Of a DNA stretch of 64,000 nt, positions 54,408 through 63,125 are shown one piece after another. The position numbers were made by a program, and so were the translations under genes. The notes beneath the pieces were generated by a model, which was not told the origin of the DNA, did no database searches, and saw nothing but the letters and a program-made list of their open reading frames with translations. The DNA is from Bacillota bacterium (GTDB lineage: Bacteria; Bacillota; Clostridia; Lachnospirales; Lachnospiraceae), in assembly GCA_023391695.1 (NCBI GenBank), contig JAEWAK010000031.1, positions 124,001 through 188,000 on the forward strand. Reading direction: 5' to 3'. Numbering within the stretch: position 1 is the first letter of the stretch; the number at the start of each line of letters is the position of its first letter.

Positions 54408-55880
54408 TTACTCCAATGTAAAATGCAGGATACTGCAGGGAGGGATAACAAAACCCAAACTGCCTTCCCCTGCCTTAAATTCCGTAAACGCTTCCGTATG
54501 TACCACATCAGGATCCTCAAAGGTATTATGAGCTCCCATGGTATTGGTAAGGATTTCTGCTTTTACCGAATGAAGCTTTTTATCTACCAGGACACTGTTA
54601 ATCTCATAGGCATCCGTGACGGATAAGTTATTTATGGTCAGGTTTATCCTGCCTTCCCCGTCTATTGAAGCAGATTCGGAAAGATTCGGAAGTTTAAATC
54701 CATCTACGCCAATCTCTTCGGTTTCCAGGTAACTGTCAACCAGAGTTGCATCCTGATGGCACCGATACATTTTAAATACATGATAAGTAGGCGTCAGCAG
54801 CATCTTCTCCCCTTCCGTCAAAATAACGGACTGTAATACATTGATCAGCTGGGCTATGTTGGCAATCCGGACCCGGTCACTGTGTTTATTGAAGATGTTT
54901 AAAGTGATTCCGGCTACCAGCGCATCCCTCATGGTATTCTGCTGATATAAAAAGCCAGGATTCGTACCCGGTTCCACATTAAACCAGCAGCCCCATTCAT
55001 CCACCGCAAGGGCAATCCGTTTATCCGGGTCATACTTATCCATGATCTTAGCATGTCTGGTTACCAGCTCTTCCATATGAAGGGCGTGTTTTAAGGTTTT
55101 ATACCAGCCTTTCTCATCAAAAACCGTTGCGGAGCCCTTGTCTTCCCATTTATTTTCAATCGTATAGTAATGCAGGGAAAGGGCATCCATATAGGGATGT
55201 GCCATTCTCATGACCGTATCGCACCATTCATAATTATTATCATTGGGGCCGCAGGCTATTTTCAAGAGGCGGTTATCTCCGTAATTTCTGCAATAGGTCT
55301 GATACCTCCGGTATTCGTTGGCATAATACTCCGGTGTCATGTTGCCGCCGCAGCCCCAGTTTTCATTCCCTACTCCAAAGAATTTTACCTTCCAGGGTTC
55401 TTTCCTTCCGTTTTTAGCCCGCAAATCAGCCATGGGGGATACGCCGTCAAAGGTCATATATTCTATCCACTCGGACATTTCCTGTACCGTGCCGCTTCCC
55501 AGATTTCCGTTTACATAGGGTTCACAGCCGATCTGGCCACACAGTTCCATAAACTCATGGGTGCCAAAACTGTTGTCTTCAAGCACTCCGCCCCAATGGG
55601 TGTTAATCATCCTCTTACGGTTCTCCCTGGGTCCTATGCCATCCTTCCAGTGGTACTCGTCCGCAAAACAGCCTCCCGGCCACCGCAGTAACGGAAGCTT
55701 CATTTCCTTTAGCGCTTCTACCACGTCCGTCCTCATTCCGTTTTTGTTGGGAATTTTAGAATTTTCACCAACATATAGTCCTTCATAAATGCATCTCCCC
55801 AAATGCTCGGAAAAATGCCCGTAGATTTCTTTATGAATCCTGGATTTTTGATTGCCTGCATGAATTACTAATTTACCCAT
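54408..55880 (-). CDS. GH51 alpha-L-arabinofuranosidase, cytoplasmic
   Basis: 490-residue retaining glycosidase that removes arabinofuranosyl groups from arabinan or arabinoxylan oligosaccharides. Features: HLGRCIYEGLYVG, LLRWPGGCFADEYHWKDGIG, acid/base Glu in GVGNENWGCGG, nucleophile Glu in ALAVDEWGCWF. No signal peptide. Length typical (about 500). It is flanked by sugar-processing genes; several inverted repeats in the region could take part in control. Confidence 0.95.
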   Translation of the reverse strand: MGKLVIHAGNQKSRIHKEIYGHFSEHLGRCIYEGLYVGENSKIPNKNGMRTDVVEALKEMKLPLLRWPGGCFADEYHWKDGIGPRENRKRMINTHWGGVLEDNSFGTHEFMELCGQIGCEPYVNGNLGSGTVQEMSEWIEYMTFDGVSPMADLRAKNGRKEPWKVKFFGVGNENWGCGGNMTPEYYANEYRRYQTYCRNYGDNRLLKIACGPNDNNYEWCDTVMRMAHPYMDALSLHYYTIENKWEDKGSATVFDEKGWYKTLKHALHMEELVTRHAKIMDKYDPDKRIALAVDEWGCWFNVEPGTNPGFLYQQNTMRDALVAGITLNIFNKHSDRVRIANIAQLINVLQSVILTEGEKMLLTPTYHVFKMYRCHQDATLVDSYLETEEIGVDGFKLPNLSESASIDGEGRINLTINNLSVTDAYEINSVLVDKKLHSVKAEILTNTMGAHNTFEDPDVVHTEAFTEFKAGEGSLGFVIPPCSILHFTLE

Positions 55881-56088
55881 ACCATTCCTCCGTCTTTTTA
55901 TTTTAGATATATCTAAATTAATTTATATATCCATAAATTTACTATCATTCTACTATATTGACCCGGTCTTGTCAATGTAGTATCATTATCTGCCATGTAG
56001 TATATGATAATGAATAGAGCACCTGTCAAAGCTTATGACATGGTTATTAAGCTGAGGATAGCTGTGTAAAATGCTATGAGTATAAAGC

Positions 56089-56113
56089 ATAGCGGAATGC
56101 GAATATCCGTTTT
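56089..56113 (+). repeat. 8-9-8 palindromic repeat, copy 3
   Basis: ATAGCGGA, loop ATGCGAATA, TCCGTTTT, directly after the esterase stop codon on the other strand. Confidence 0.68.
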
Positions 56114-56135
56114 GAAGCTGCTTATGGCTTAAAAA

Positions 56136-56960
56136 TCAATCGTAAATAAACCGAATGGCCTTCTCAATCCAGTCGGAAGTAACATGATTATCCCCGTATT
56201 TCCGATCCCCGTATACCATGTGGCTGCCCAAAGAAAGGCCATGTCCGCCCCTTCTGTAAATATGCAGTTCCGTAGGGATTTTATGCTCAATCAGAGCGGC
56301 GGCAAACAGCATGGAATTCTGCACGGGTACCGAATTATCTTCATAGGTATGCCAGATAAAAGAGCAGGGAGTATCCGAGGTGACCTGCTTTTCCAGGCTG
56401 TTAAAATCAAGCCATTTTTCTGACGTATTCTCCTCTCCCAGCAGATTGTCAAAAGAACCCCGGTGGGCACATTCACCCGCTGTAATGACCGGATAGGACA
56501 GGATTAATTTATTGGGCTTTATTTCTTCCGTGCTGATGCCCAATAAGCCCTGTATATAAGAATTATTCCAATGGACCCCGGCCGAAGCCGCCAGATGTCC
56601 GCCAGCTGAAAAGCCGCATACGCTGATATTATTTTCATCAATATGATACTCCTTAGCATGGTCCCTTACCTGCTTAACCGAAAGCAGTGCTTCGCATAAA
56701 GCATTGGGAAAGCGCACCGGTGCCACATGATATTTTAAGACAAAAGCACTGATCCCTTCCGAAATAAACTTCAGGGCAACCGCTTCATTTTCCCGGTCGG
56801 AAGTAAAACCGTAACCGCCTCCCGGCAAAATAATCACGGCAGGATGGAGCCTGCCTGGCTCTATCTCCTTTGAATTGTCCGGAATATATCCGGTAAGGGT
56901 TGCAGGTACTTCCGGCTGTGATTCTAAATTTGTTTTAATTTCCGTTGTAAAATATCTCAT
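56136..56960 (-). CDS. Alpha/beta-hydrolase, acetyl-xylan-esterase-like
   Basis: 274 residues, cytoplasmic. Oxyanion motif PGGGYGF, nucleophile Ser in GFSAGG, Asp in HTYEDNSVPV and His in RRGGHGLS complete the triad. This set matches the BD-FAE/esterase-lipase group that deacetylates hemicellulose oligomers. Located near GH51 and a sugar kinase, which supports that role; the ester cleaved is not proven. Confidence 0.85.
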   Translation of the reverse strand: MRYFTTEIKTNLESQPEVPATLTGYIPDNSKEIEPGRLHPAVIILPGGGYGFTSDRENEAVALKFISEGISAFVLKYHVAPVRFPNALCEALLSVKQVRDHAKEYHIDENNISVCGFSAGGHLAASAGVHWNNSYIQGLLGISTEEIKPNKLILSYPVITAGECAHRGSFDNLLGEENTSEKWLDFNSLEKQVTSDTPCSFIWHTYEDNSVPVQNSMLFAAALIEHKIPTELHIYRRGGHGLSLGSHMVYGDRKYGDNHVTSDWIEKAIRFIYD

Positions 56961-57345
56961 TTTAACCTCTATTCTTGCGCACGTTCTTTGTGCATATCAA
57001 GTTTGTGGTGCGCAAGCACAAACTTGCGGTTGAAAAATTTATTTTTCAACCTAACTCCTATCTGTGCGCTTTGGCGCACGTACAAATCAGGTTTTAAGCC
57101 TAACATGACTTCCTGCCCACGGAATATACTTTCGTCTCCATAAAATTGCAGCTATAAAAAGTATAGCACCCTATTTTTTATACTTCAAGAAACAGAATGA
57201 ATTTTTTAGGAAAACGATGATATCTTATTTTTTGCTAAATTAGTACTATATTTTTTGCGGAACTTGGGTTAAAATAAGAGAAAGTATTTGCCTTTAAAAA
57301 AGGCTGCTAAATTAATTACTAGATTATTACCTGGAGGTTTATGAC
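56961..57345. other. Divergent intergenic region with hairpin cluster
   Basis: No gene. Three perfect hairpins sit in 81 bases: AAGTTTGTG/CACAAACTT (56999-57025), GGTTGAAAAA/TTTTTCAACC (57028-57051) and GTGCGC/GCGCAC (57064-57079). GCGCA recurs at 56977 as well. Confidence 0.6.
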
Positions 57346-58221
57346 ATGTTATTTGGTGCATTAGAAGCCGGCGGTACAAAAATGGTGCTGGCAATCGGTA
57401 ACGAAAACGGCGAAATTCTTGAACAGGTTTCCATCCCTACGGAAACTCCTTCCATTACCATTCCCAAAATTATAGATTATTTTAAAGGGAAAGAGATTAA
57501 GGCCCTGGGAATTGGTTCCTTTGGTCCCATTGATTTGGATAAAAACTCAAAAACCTATGGCTACATTACTTCCACTCCGAAATTAGCCTGGGCAAATTAT
57601 GATTTTGTCGGCAATATAAAAAAATTCCTGTCCATTCCCATCGGTTTTGATACGGACGTTAACGGTTCCGCCCTTGGGGAAGCTACCTGGGGAAGCACGA
57701 AGGGAATCGAATCCAGTATTTACATAACCATCGGTACTGGAGTCGGAGTTGGTGTTTACCAAAACGGCAGATTACTTCATGGGATGCTCCATCCGGAAGC
57801 CGGACATGTTTTACTCAGCAAACATCCGGAGGACCATTTTGAAGGGGCATGCCCTTATCATCCCAATTGTCTGGAAGGCCTGGCATCCGGCCCTTCCATC
57901 GAAAAGCGTTGGGGCAAAAAAGCCGTTGAATTAAAAGACAGTCCTGAAGTGTGGGAACTGGAAGCTTATTATATCGCACAGGCACTGGCAGGCTATATCC
58001 TGACCCTTTCCCCCCACCGGATCGTATTGGGCGGCGGTGTCATGCATCAGGAACAGCTTTTCCCTATGATACGCAGCAAGGTGACCGAATTATTAAACGG
58101 CTATGTAAGAACTCCCCAGATAAGCGATATGGACAATTATATTGTTCCTGCTGCCCTTAAAGATAATCAGGGCATTATGGGCTGCATCCAACTGGCTAAA
58201 ATGGAATTGGAAAACCAATAA
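57346..58221 (+). CDS. ROK-family sugar kinase (fructokinase-like)
   Basis: 291 residues. ATP-binding GALEAGGTKMVLAIG, catalytic Asp in GFDTDVNGSALGE, IGTGVGVGV, and the ROK zinc site GHVLLSKH...CPYHPNCLEG. These match the ScrK/YdhR-type fructokinase subgroup. GGAGG precedes the ATG. It phosphorylates a hexose, likely fructose, released from plant glycans. Confidence 0.88.
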   Translation: MLFGALEAGGTKMVLAIGNENGEILEQVSIPTETPSITIPKIIDYFKGKEIKALGIGSFGPIDLDKNSKTYGYITSTPKLAWANYDFVGNIKKFLSIPIGFDTDVNGSALGEATWGSTKGIESSIYITIGTGVGVGVYQNGRLLHGMLHPEAGHVLLSKHPEDHFEGACPYHPNCLEGLASGPSIEKRWGKKAVELKDSPEVWELEAYYIAQALAGYILTLSPHRIVLGGGVMHQEQLFPMIRSKVTELLNGYVRTPQISDMDNYIVPAALKDNQGIMGCIQLAKMELENQ

Positions 58222-58293
58222 TTTTTCCCGGGAATTACCCTGCATACCGAACTGATCTAGTTTAATTTACCGTAATTTCCTATTGGAGAATTA

Positions 58294-58315
58294 AGAGCCT
58301 GGCAAGCCAGGCTCT
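58294..58315 (+). terminator. First of two stacked hairpins after the kinase
   Basis: AGAGCCTGG-CAAG-CCAGGCTCT, perfect 9-bp stem. Confidence 0.6.
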
Positions 58316-58320
58316 GGCGC

Positions 58321-58377
58321 TGACGCGCTGTCACTTCGGTGACAATCCCTCTGGCGCGTCATGCGTTTTTTATTTTG
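58321..58377 (+). terminator. Terminator with UUCG tetraloop
   Basis: TGACGCGC/GCGCGTCA outer stem, inner TGTCAC-TTCG-GTGACA, followed by a T-rich run. Confidence 0.75.
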
Positions 58378-58577
58378 CTTATCACGCAGTAATCCGCTTT
58401 TAATCCTTCAAAAATCTTTTTTAATATATCAGCCTGGTTCCAGCCTGTAATTTCCGGCTCTATTATAATCCCACTTAAGACTATACAGTCACCACGTTCC
58501 TGCGGTATGAAATAGTTACTTCTATTTTTTCTTAAGAAGTGTTTATATTTTCTCCGATAATCATATAATACTTTCAT
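58359..58577 (-). CDS. Small hypothetical protein
   Basis: 72 residues if started at ATG 58577 (AAAGGA about 12 bases upstream); the open frame extends to 58607. Basic N-terminus (YDYRRKYKHFLRKNR), then an alternating C-terminal half (CIVLSGIIIEPEITGWNQAD). No family recognised. The stop codon lies inside the kinase terminator, so it may not be a real gene. Confidence 0.35.
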   Translation of the reverse strand: MKVLYDYRRKYKHFLRKNRSNYFIPQERGDCIVLSGIIIEPEITGWNQADILKKIFEGLKADYCVISKIKNA

Positions 58578-58615
58578 TATCTGACGGCATCCTTTTTCAC
58601 CGAACAAATCAAGTC

Positions 58616-58640
58616 AAAGCGGATATTCCAGGTCCGCTAC
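58616..58640 (-). repeat. 8-9-8 palindromic repeat, copy 4
   Basis: On the minus strand the loop is CCTGGAATA between GTAGCGGA and TCCGCTTT; opposite orientation to copies 1-3. Confidence 0.65.
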
Positions 58641-58652
58641 GCTATTTGCTCA

Positions 58653-58781
58653 TAACCTTATACCTGCTGCGCAGGTATTTCAGTCGGAGCATGAACTCAG
58701 CATGAACTCCGGCTGAAAAGTTAAGTCCCTAATCCACCGCTTACACTCCGCTAAGAAGCGGATGACTTACTTATAAGGTTA
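58653..58781 (+). ncRNA. Four-helix structured leader or mobile-repeat element
   Basis: A 10-bp inverted repeat (TAACCTTATA 58653-58662, TATAAGGTTA 58772-58781) encloses three hairpins: ACCTGC/GCAGGT; a 12-bp stem TTTCAG-T-CGGAG/CTCCG-G-CTGAAA whose loop side has a doubled GCATGAACTC; and CCGCTT/AAGCGG. It ends 55 bases before the next ATG. It could be a cis-regulatory RNA or a MITE-like repeat. Confidence 0.5.
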
Positions 58782-58836
58782 AAAAATAAGATAATCAGGA
58801 ATAATGAACCGTATTAGTATTTATATGGAGGTATAC

Positions 58837-60468
58837 ATGGAAAGAAAACACAGACGCAATGCAACTAAAATCCTTCTTATCACGTTATTCTGCATTGCTG
58901 CCATCGTAATAGGGATATTCAGCTACCAGTATTTTTTACCCAAAGTAAAAAAATCCGTTACCCTGGAAGCAGGCAGTGTACTGTTTGATGCAAAGGAATT
59001 TTTAATCAACCAAAAGGAAGATGCTGCTTTCGAAACCGATATTTCCTCCCTGGACCTTAATACGCCGGGGGCTTATCCTGTCCAGATCCGGACAGGAGGT
59101 AAAATATATACGTCTACTTTAACGATTGTCGATACCAGTCCTCCTTCTGCTGACGTGGTAAACCAGGCCGCACCGGTAGGGGATGAAATAAAACCGGAAG
59201 CCTTTATCTCCAATATAAACGATGCAACCAGCGTAACAACCGCTTATAAATCCCCGCCCGATTTCAATAAGCCCGGAAAACAATCCCTGACCCTGGTCCT
59301 TACCGATACCAGCAGAAACCGGGCAGAACTGTCCGTTTACCTGACCCTTATAGACATTAAGAAAAAACTGCGGATGGAAGCCGGCTCCCCCATTGCCGAT
59401 ATAAAGGAATTCTTAAATACTGCGGATTATAACCTTTCCTATGAAACGGATATCAGTAAATTAAATTTAAATAAACCGGGTGTGTATGATATCAAAATTA
59501 AAGCAGATAATAATATCGTTACCTGCCAACTTGAGGTAATCGATACGACCCCGCCGTCAGCGACGGCGGTGGACCAGGAAATCTGGACCGGTGATACTAT
59601 TGAAGCAAAAGCATTTGTTAGAGATATATTGGATGTTTCTGCAGTTACCGTAGCTTTTAAAACTCCTCCCGATACCAGGAAAGCCGGCATTTATGATACC
59701 GGTATCCTGCTAACGGATACCAGCGGAAACATAAGTGAAATCACAGCCAGGCTTAAGGTAATAGCTGATACCCAGGCACCCGTTATTGTAGGAGCCATGG
59801 ATAAAACGGTTTATATCGGTGACAAGATTTCTTATAAAACAAATGTAACCGTAGCAGATAACAAAGATAAGGAAGTATCCCTGGAAGTAGACAGCAGTGC
59901 CGTAAATTTAAGGAAAACGGGCTCTTACCCGGTTATTTACAGCGCGGCCGATTCAAGCGGCAATAAAGCGGAAAAGACCATTACCGTGACCGTAAAAGAA
60001 TATGTGATGGACAAAGATTTGCTGGATTCTGCAGCCCAAGACATTCTGAATAACATTACCGATTCTTCCATGACACAGCGGGAAAAGGCTTATGCCATCT
60101 ATAAATGGGTAAAAAGCCATATTTCCTATACCGGATATTCCGATAAGAGCGACTGGGTAAAGGAAGCCTACAACGGAATAAAAAAAGGCGTGGGTGACTG
60201 TTTTACCTACTTTGCGGTATCCAAGGAATTGCTCACCCTGACGGGGATCGAGAATATGGATATCACCAGGGTCGGAGGCAAAACGAGACACTACTGGAGC
60301 CTGGCTGACACGGGCGACGGCTGGTACCACTACGATTCCTGCCCCAATGTGGATCATAAGGAATCCTTTATGCTCACGGATTCCGAGCTTAAAGAATTGT
60401 CCGACGAACGCGGCAATAACTATTACAATTATAATAAGGATTTATATCCGCCCACGCCGGAGGAATAA
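58837..60468 (+). CDS. Membrane-anchored transglutaminase-like protein with Ig-like repeats
   Basis: 543 residues. ATG 58837 is chosen for its GGAGG box; the open frame begins at 58804. One N-terminal membrane helix (about 12-31). Two paired repeats of about 95 residues (AGSVLFDAKEFL / AGSPIADIKEFL; DTSPPSADVVNQ / DTTPPSATAVDQ), an Ig-like domain (TQAPVIVGAMDKTVYIGD), then a transglutaminase core with Cys in GVGDCFTYF, His in KTRHYWSL and Asp in YHYDSC. Such proteins act on surface peptides or proteins; the reaction is not known. Confidence 0.82.
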   Translation: MERKHRRNATKILLITLFCIAAIVIGIFSYQYFLPKVKKSVTLEAGSVLFDAKEFLINQKEDAAFETDISSLDLNTPGAYPVQIRTGGKIYTSTLTIVDTSPPSADVVNQAAPVGDEIKPEAFISNINDATSVTTAYKSPPDFNKPGKQSLTLVLTDTSRNRAELSVYLTLIDIKKKLRMEAGSPIADIKEFLNTADYNLSYETDISKLNLNKPGVYDIKIKADNNIVTCQLEVIDTTPPSATAVDQEIWTGDTIEAKAFVRDILDVSAVTVAFKTPPDTRKAGIYDTGILLTDTSGNISEITARLKVIADTQAPVIVGAMDKTVYIGDKISYKTNVTVADNKDKEVSLEVDSSAVNLRKTGSYPVIYSAADSSGNKAEKTITVTVKEYVMDKDLLDSAAQDILNNITDSSMTQREKAYAIYKWVKSHISYTGYSDKSDWVKEAYNGIKKGVGDCFTYFAVSKELLTLTGIENMDITRVGGKTRHYWSLADTGDGWYHYDSCPNVDHKESFMLTDSELKELSDERGNNYYNYNKDLYPPTPEE

Positions 60469-60558
60469 TGGGGTAATAAATACACCGGAAGGCAGCTATT
60501 AACCCCATGCAGATTATTAAGCCAAAGGATACCGGATAGATTGAAAGGAGAATGTTCT

Positions 60559-61278
60559 ACGAAAAAATTAGGAGTTATCGGAGGACTTGGCCCCTTTGCC
60601 ACAAGTTATTTTTTCGATTTGATTTTAAAAATGACGGATGCCAAAACCGATCAGGAACACCTGGAAACGGTAATTTATAACTGTCCTTCCATTCCGGACA
60701 GGACTGCCCATATCCTTGGCAAGAGCAGAAACAACCCGGTATTCCCAATGCTTGAAATTGGAAATAAACTGGCTTCCCTGAATATAGACTATATTGCTAT
60801 CCCCTGTATCACGGCACATTTTTACCATTCCCTGCTTTCGCAGAAAATACCGGTTCCGATCATTAACATGATTAAAGAAACAGCCCTGTACTTAAAAAAT
60901 AACAATGTGGAAATTGCCGGATTAATGGCAACGGAAGGAACCGTTTTCAGTAAGATTTTTCAGGATGAATTGCAGTTACACGGTATCCGCCTGATTACTC
61001 CGTCCAAAAAGGGCCAGGAAGTTATAAATAAATTAATTTATGAAAATATCAAAGCCGGCTGTCCCTATGAGCCGGACCGGTTTTACAGCGTGTCCGAAGA
61101 ACTTAAAAAACACGGGTGCCAGGTCATCTTAATCGGATGCACCGAACTGTCCATTATCAAACGGGACTATCCCCTTGGCCCAGGGTTTCTGGATGCCATG
61201 GAAGTGCTGGCCGCACAGTCCATTCTTTTATGCAATGTGAAATTAAAAAATGAATTCCATTGTTTAATAACAAAATAG
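60559..61278 (+). CDS. Aspartate/glutamate racemase family protein
   Basis: 240 residues if initiated at the ACG 60559, which sits eight bases after AAAGGAG and is exactly where the family begins (KKLGVIGGLGP). The open frame reaches back to TTG 60541 before the RBS. The two catalytic Cys are in AIPCITAHF (the usual Asn after Cys is Ile) and IGCTELS. It makes a D-amino acid from the L-form without cofactor. It is first of a Dlt-like operon, so it may supply the amino acid that is activated there. Confidence 0.8.
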   Translation, partial: TKKLGVIGGLGPFATSYFFDLILKMTDAKTDQEHLETVIYNCPSIPDRTAHILGKSRNNPVFPMLEIGNKLASLNIDYIAIPCITAHFYHSLLSQKIPVPIINMIKETALYLKNNNVEIAGLMATEGTVFSKIFQDELQLHGIRLITPSKKGQEVINKLIYENIKAGCPYEPDRFYSVSEELKKHGCQVILIGCTELSIIKRDYPLGPGFLDAMEVLAAQSILLCNVKLKNEFHCLITK

Positions 61279-61299
61279 ATGGGGAGGGAAGGAGTAGAA

Positions 61300-62817
61300 A
61301 TGCAGCGTAATCTCTTAGAATATTTAGAAACAACGGTTACACAAAAACCGGAAAAAACTGCATATGCCAATGAAGAAATAAGCCTTACGTTCCGTGAGGT
61401 TTATGACCGGGCCAGGGCAATCGGAACATTTTTAAGCAGGGAGGGAATATACAAAGAACCTGTGATCGTATTCATGAAAAAACAGCCGGATGCCATCGCA
61501 GCCTTTTATGGTATTGTCTACGGCGGCAATTACTATGCGCCCTTGGATGAAGAGATGCCAAGGGACCGCATCCGGCTTATTTTTGACAGACTGGACCCCC
61601 GGGCAATTATCTGTGACCAGACAACCAAGGATCTGGTTCCCGTCTTAAATCAGGGAAAAGTTTATCTCTATGACGATATCATTAAAACCGCTACTGAAGA
61701 TGTTATCCTGAAAGGCATAAGAGACCGGGCAATCGATACGGACCCCGTCTATGTCGTGTTTACCTCCGGTTCCTCCGGCATTCCAAAAGGTGTGGCGGCC
61801 TGCCACCGCTCCGTCATTGATTATATTGAAGGCTTGTCGGAAGTATTGCAGTTTAATGAAGACACCATATTCGGAAACCAGACGCCTTTATTTGTAGACG
61901 CCTGCTTAAAAGAGCTTTATCCGACCATAAAATTCGGTGCTACCACCTACCTGATTCCCAAAAGTTTATTCCGCTTTCCGGTGAAACTGGTGGAATTTTT
62001 AAACCGGTATAAAATAAATACCATTTGCTGGGTAGTATCCGCCCTTACCATGATTTCCTCATTTGGCACCCTGGATAAAATAATTCCAAAATATCTTCAT
62101 ACCATAGCCTTTGGCAGTGAAGTATTCCCCATAAAGCAGTTTAACCTGTGGAAAAAAGCCCTGAAGGAAGCACAATTTTTTAATTTATACGGTCCTACGG
62201 AGGCCACAGGGATGTCCTGTTATTATTACGTGGACCGGGACTTTGAACCGGAAGAAATCATGCCCATCGGCCGGCCTTTTCGCAATACGGAAATCCTGCT
62301 GCTGGATGAGAAAAATAAAATTCCCGCCGCCGGTGGTATCGGTGAGATCTGCATCCGGGGCACCGCATTGGCCCTCGGCTATTACGGGGATTTTAACCGG
62401 ACCCAGGAGGTATTCACCCAGAATCCCTTAAACCGGGCCTATCCGGAATTAATTTACCGGACCGGCGATCTGGGTAAATATAACGAACGTGGGGAACTCT
62501 TGTTTATATCCCGCAAAGACAGTCAGATTAAACACATGGGGCACCGCATTGAACTTGGGGAAATTGAAAATGCGGCAAACAACCTGGAGGGAATTAAAAA
62601 CGCCTGCTGTTTATTTGATGAGGATAAGAAAAAAATCATCCTGTTTTACGTTGGTATTTTAAATACCGGTGAAATCATAAACCGGTTGAAAGATAAAATC
62701 CCCAGATACATGCTGCCGAATGTAATCGAAGCCCTGGAAGAAATGCCTCTGACCCCAAACGGCAAAATAAACCGGGTATCACTCCGGGATCGCTATTCCA
62801 AAGGCAGTGTTATTTAA
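61300..62817 (+). CDS. DltA-like amino-acid adenylating enzyme
   Basis: 505 residues. ATG 61300 has AAGGAG five bases upstream. Adenylation core motifs: VFTSGSSGIPKGV, LYGPTEATG, YRTGDLG, and the C-terminal Lys in LTPNGKINR. It activates an amino acid as AMP ester and loads it on the carrier protein encoded next. The size and the following ACP and MBOAT genes match dltA-like systems, but the binding-pocket residues were not compared, so D-alanine is not assured. Confidence 0.87.
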   Translation: MQRNLLEYLETTVTQKPEKTAYANEEISLTFREVYDRARAIGTFLSREGIYKEPVIVFMKKQPDAIAAFYGIVYGGNYYAPLDEEMPRDRIRLIFDRLDPRAIICDQTTKDLVPVLNQGKVYLYDDIIKTATEDVILKGIRDRAIDTDPVYVVFTSGSSGIPKGVAACHRSVIDYIEGLSEVLQFNEDTIFGNQTPLFVDACLKELYPTIKFGATTYLIPKSLFRFPVKLVEFLNRYKINTICWVVSALTMISSFGTLDKIIPKYLHTIAFGSEVFPIKQFNLWKKALKEAQFFNLYGPTEATGMSCYYYVDRDFEPEEIMPIGRPFRNTEILLLDEKNKIPAAGGIGEICIRGTALALGYYGDFNRTQEVFTQNPLNRAYPELIYRTGDLGKYNERGELLFISRKDSQIKHMGHRIELGEIENAANNLEGIKNACCLFDEDKKKIILFYVGILNTGEIINRLKDKIPRYMLPNVIEALEEMPLTPNGKINRVSLRDRYSKGSVI

Positions 62818-62882
62818 ATGCCTCCAAACCTTAAGCACAAAATTCAGATGCGCAAAAAACCTGCGCAGGAATGGAGAAAATT

Positions 62883-63110
62883 ATGGAGCAACTGATAGAA
62901 ATTTTAAAAAGCTTACATCCTGAAATTGATTATGAAACCTGTGATACTTTAATTGACGATAATATTATAGATTCTTTTGATATCGTGACCCTGATCTCGG
63001 AAATTAATGATGAATTTGATGTAGCCATTCCGGCAGATGAAATTGTTCCGGAAAATTTTAATTCGGCCCAGGCACTCTGGCAGTTAGTCGAACGTTTACT
63101 AGATGAATAA
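62883..63110 (+). CDS. Phosphopantetheine carrier protein (DltC-like)
   Basis: 75 residues with GGAG six bases before ATG 62883; an in-frame ATG at 62871 also exists. Four-helix carrier fold with attachment Ser S31 in IIDSFDIV and acidic surface. It accepts the activated amino acid from the adenylating enzyme and hands it to the MBOAT protein. Fifteen bases separate it from the MBOAT gene. Confidence 0.88.
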   Translation: MEQLIEILKSLHPEIDYETCDTLIDDNIIDSFDIVTLISEINDEFDVAIPADEIVPENFNSAQALWQLVERLLDE

Positions 63111-63125
63111 GAATGAGGGGGCGTC

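Noticed and set aside
58653..58781. Known riboswitch class
   Set aside because: The helix arrangement does not match a class I recognise and the downstream gene has no metabolite link; left as an unassigned structure.
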